Assembly (NCBI GenBank): GCA_945956975.1
Contig: CAMFKC010000108.1
Span: 1-7,332, forward strand
Direction of reading: 5' to 3'
Origin: an uncultured Methylocystaceae bacterium
Lineage (GTDB): Bacteria > Pseudomonadota > Alphaproteobacteria > Rhizobiales > Beijerinckiaceae
Length of the DNA: 7,332 nt
The translations under genes were made by a program, and so were the position numbers. This document shows, one piece after another, positions 5,989-7,332 of this stretch (its first letter is position 1; each line of letters opens with the position of its first letter). The notes beneath the pieces are model-generated. The model ran no database searches and was not told where the DNA came from. It saw nothing but the letters and a program-made list of their open reading frames with translations.

Positions 5989-7332
5989 TCAGTACTTGAC
6001 GCTGGCGAAGGCGCGCACGTCCGCGCCGGGCAGCAAAACCACGTCCTTGGTGTAGGAGACGTGGTTGCGGATGTTCTCGTTGAGCAGGTTGTTGCCCACG
6101 AGGCCGACGGTGAACTTCTTGATCCCCGCGGGATTGTTGTGCAGTTCCTGCGTGTAGCTGACTTCCGCCTTGAGCAGATTGTAGCCGCGGGTCGGCGTCT
6201 CGCCGATCGGCGCAATGTCGCTCTGCTTGAAGGCATGGAGCAGGCTCATGCGGGCGAACCATGCGGCGTTGCGGAAGTAGACGCCGCCGCCGAGCCGTTG
6301 CGGCGGAATGCGCGGCACGTTGGTCCCGTCGCTGTCGAAGGTCGCACGGACGATGTCGTACTGCCCGTCGACGCCCCAGAAACCGCCCCACATGGGGAGC
6401 GTGTCCCACTGGAACTTGAACTCGGCGCCGCGGAAGGTCGCATTGGCCTGTGAGTAGACCGCCTGGTTCAGTTCCAGCGGACCTGCGGGATCGCCCGGGG
6501 CGACACAGGCGACGCCGTCGCATGTATTGCCCGTAAGGCGCCGATAGATGAAGCGGTTGAACTTCGTGTAGTAGCCGGTCAGTTCGAAGCGCAGCGGCCC
6601 CTGAGCCCGGCGGATGCCGATCTCGACCGACTTGGCGACTTCCGTCTTGAGGTCCGGATTGCCGATGTCGAAGGTGACGGTCGCATCGTGTCCGCCGCGC
6701 GAGAACAATTCGGCAGGCTTGGGCGCGCGCTCGATGTATTGCGCCGTGGCGTTGCCGACGAGACCGAGCGGCAGGTCCTGGATCAGGCCGATGCTGCCGC
6801 TCTTCAGCGTGAAGGAGCGGCTGCGCTGGAGCGAAGGACCGACGGCCGTCGGATCGACCGTGAGGTCGAAGAGTTGCTGAACGTAGGCGGGCGCCTGGCC
6901 TTGCAGGCCGACGTTCTCGAGGCGGCCGGCGATCTGGGCCTTCGTCGCTTCGCTGAACCTGAATTCGTTGAAGATGTAGCCGGCGATCTTCGTGTTGCGG
7001 TTGGGGTCGAACAGGCCGTTGAACGGGCTGCCGAGATCGTCGGGGCTGGGCGCCGTGAGCCGCTGATGGCTGCCCTGCACGCCGATGGCTGTCGTCATTT
7101 CCGCGAAGGGCAGCCTGAACGGCGTCAACTGGACTTCGACGCGGCCTTCGGCCTCCTTGTTCGTGAAGGTCTGACGGATGCCCGAGGAGAACAGGTTCGT
7201 GGCGTCGGCAAGGCCGATCTCGTCGTGGCGATAATCCGTATAGCCCCACCACCAGCGCACGGCGTCGACGACCGATCCGCCGACACGATATTCGCCCTTG
7301 CCGATCACCTTGTCCTGACGGCCGTTGATGCG
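5989..7332 (-). CDS. TonB-dependent outer-membrane receptor, ZnuD-like (5' partial)
   Basis: The C-terminal 447 residues of an outer-membrane beta-barrel receptor powered by TonB; the signal peptide, TonB box, plug and first strands lie beyond the right edge, where the frame stays open (RINGRQDKVIGKGEYR at the edge). Visible TonB-receptor features, numbered from the edge: alternating barrel strands throughout, YIERAPKPAELFSRGGHDAT (199-218), FDIGNPDLKTEVAKSVEIGI (221-240), VPRIPPQRLGGGVYF (339-353), NNLLNENIRNHVSYTKDVVLLPG (414-436), and a C-terminal SVKY ending in an aromatic residue, as outer-membrane barrels need for assembly. The RIPPxRLG block and the NLLN-RNH-KD-LPG ending resemble ZnuD-type zinc receptors as I recall them; the adjacent iron permease argues for iron instead. 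A short loop has a cysteine pair (C271, C276). A GTG at 7308 is internal, not the start. Receptor class is firm, substrate is not. Confidence 0.92.
   Translation of the reverse strand, partial: RINGRQDKVIGKGEYRVGGSVVDAVRWWWGYTDYRHDEIGLADATNLFSSGIRQTFTNKEAEGRVEVQLTPFRLPFAEMTTAIGVQGSHQRLTAPSPDDLGSPFNGLFDPNRNTKIAGYIFNEFRFSEATKAQIAGRLENVGLQGQAPAYVQQLFDLTVDPTAVGPSLQRSRSFTLKSGSIGLIQDLPLGLVGNATAQYIERAPKPAELFSRGGHDATVTFDIGNPDLKTEVAKSVEIGIRRAQGPLRFELTGYYTKFNRFIYRRLTGNTCDGVACVAPGDPAGPLELNQAVYSQANATFRGAEFKFQWDTLPMWGGFWGVDGQYDIVRATFDSDGTNVPRIPPQRLGGGVYFRNAAWFARMSLLHAFKQSDIAPIGETPTRGYNLLKAEVSYTQELHNNPAGIKKFTVGLVGNNLLNENIRNHVSYTKDVVLLPGADVRAFASVKY

Noticed and set aside
4794..6236. A 480-codon minus-strand frame across the SH3b start, the permease and the receptor end
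   Set aside because: Same strand but a different frame from three supported genes, Arg/Ser/Pro-rich, and it would span two intergenic gaps.
7306..7308. GTG codon as a start for the receptor gene
   Set aside because: The frame continues open to the window edge and the sequence here is already mid-barrel, with no signal peptide, TonB box or plug.

Overview
The window is GC-rich with almost no non-coding DNA. It reads as a chromosomal segment of an alphaproteobacterium, most likely of the order Hyphomicrobiales. The taxonomic hint comes from gene content, the alphaproteobacterial style of TolA, and strong G/C preference at third codon positions; no marker gene here fixes genus. There are no rRNA or tRNA genes, insertion sequences, CRISPR arrays or phage genes.

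Left half, plus strand (1-3600): a tightly packed tolQ (5' end cut off by the window edge), tolR, tolA and tolB run, with gaps of 12, 4 and 34 nt. TolQ and TolR form the proton-driven inner-membrane motor. TolA carries the force across the periplasm. TolB is the periplasmic beta-propeller that normally shuttles between TolA and Pal during envelope constriction at division. The pal gene that usually follows tolB is not here: the tolB stop codon directly abuts the stop codon of a gene on the other strand.

Right half, minus strand (7332-3601, read right to left): (i) a 5'-truncated TonB-dependent outer-membrane receptor whose C-terminal barrel resembles ZnuD-type metal receptors; (ii) a 269-residue FTR1-family inner-membrane iron permease with both REGxE motifs; (iii) a secreted 432-residue protein with two C-terminal SH3b-like modules and an N-terminal half I do not recognise. 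The receptor and permease suggest a metal (probably iron) acquisition locus. The 179-nt gap between them holds a perfect 9-bp GC-rich hairpin just after the receptor stop, and an AT-richer inverted repeat resembling an Irr box.

Nothing here is clearly a wholly new system. The points most worth following are the tolB locus without pal, the receptor-permease pair lacking the usual Efe/Ftr partners, the possible iron-responsive site, and the uncharacterised SH3b protein.
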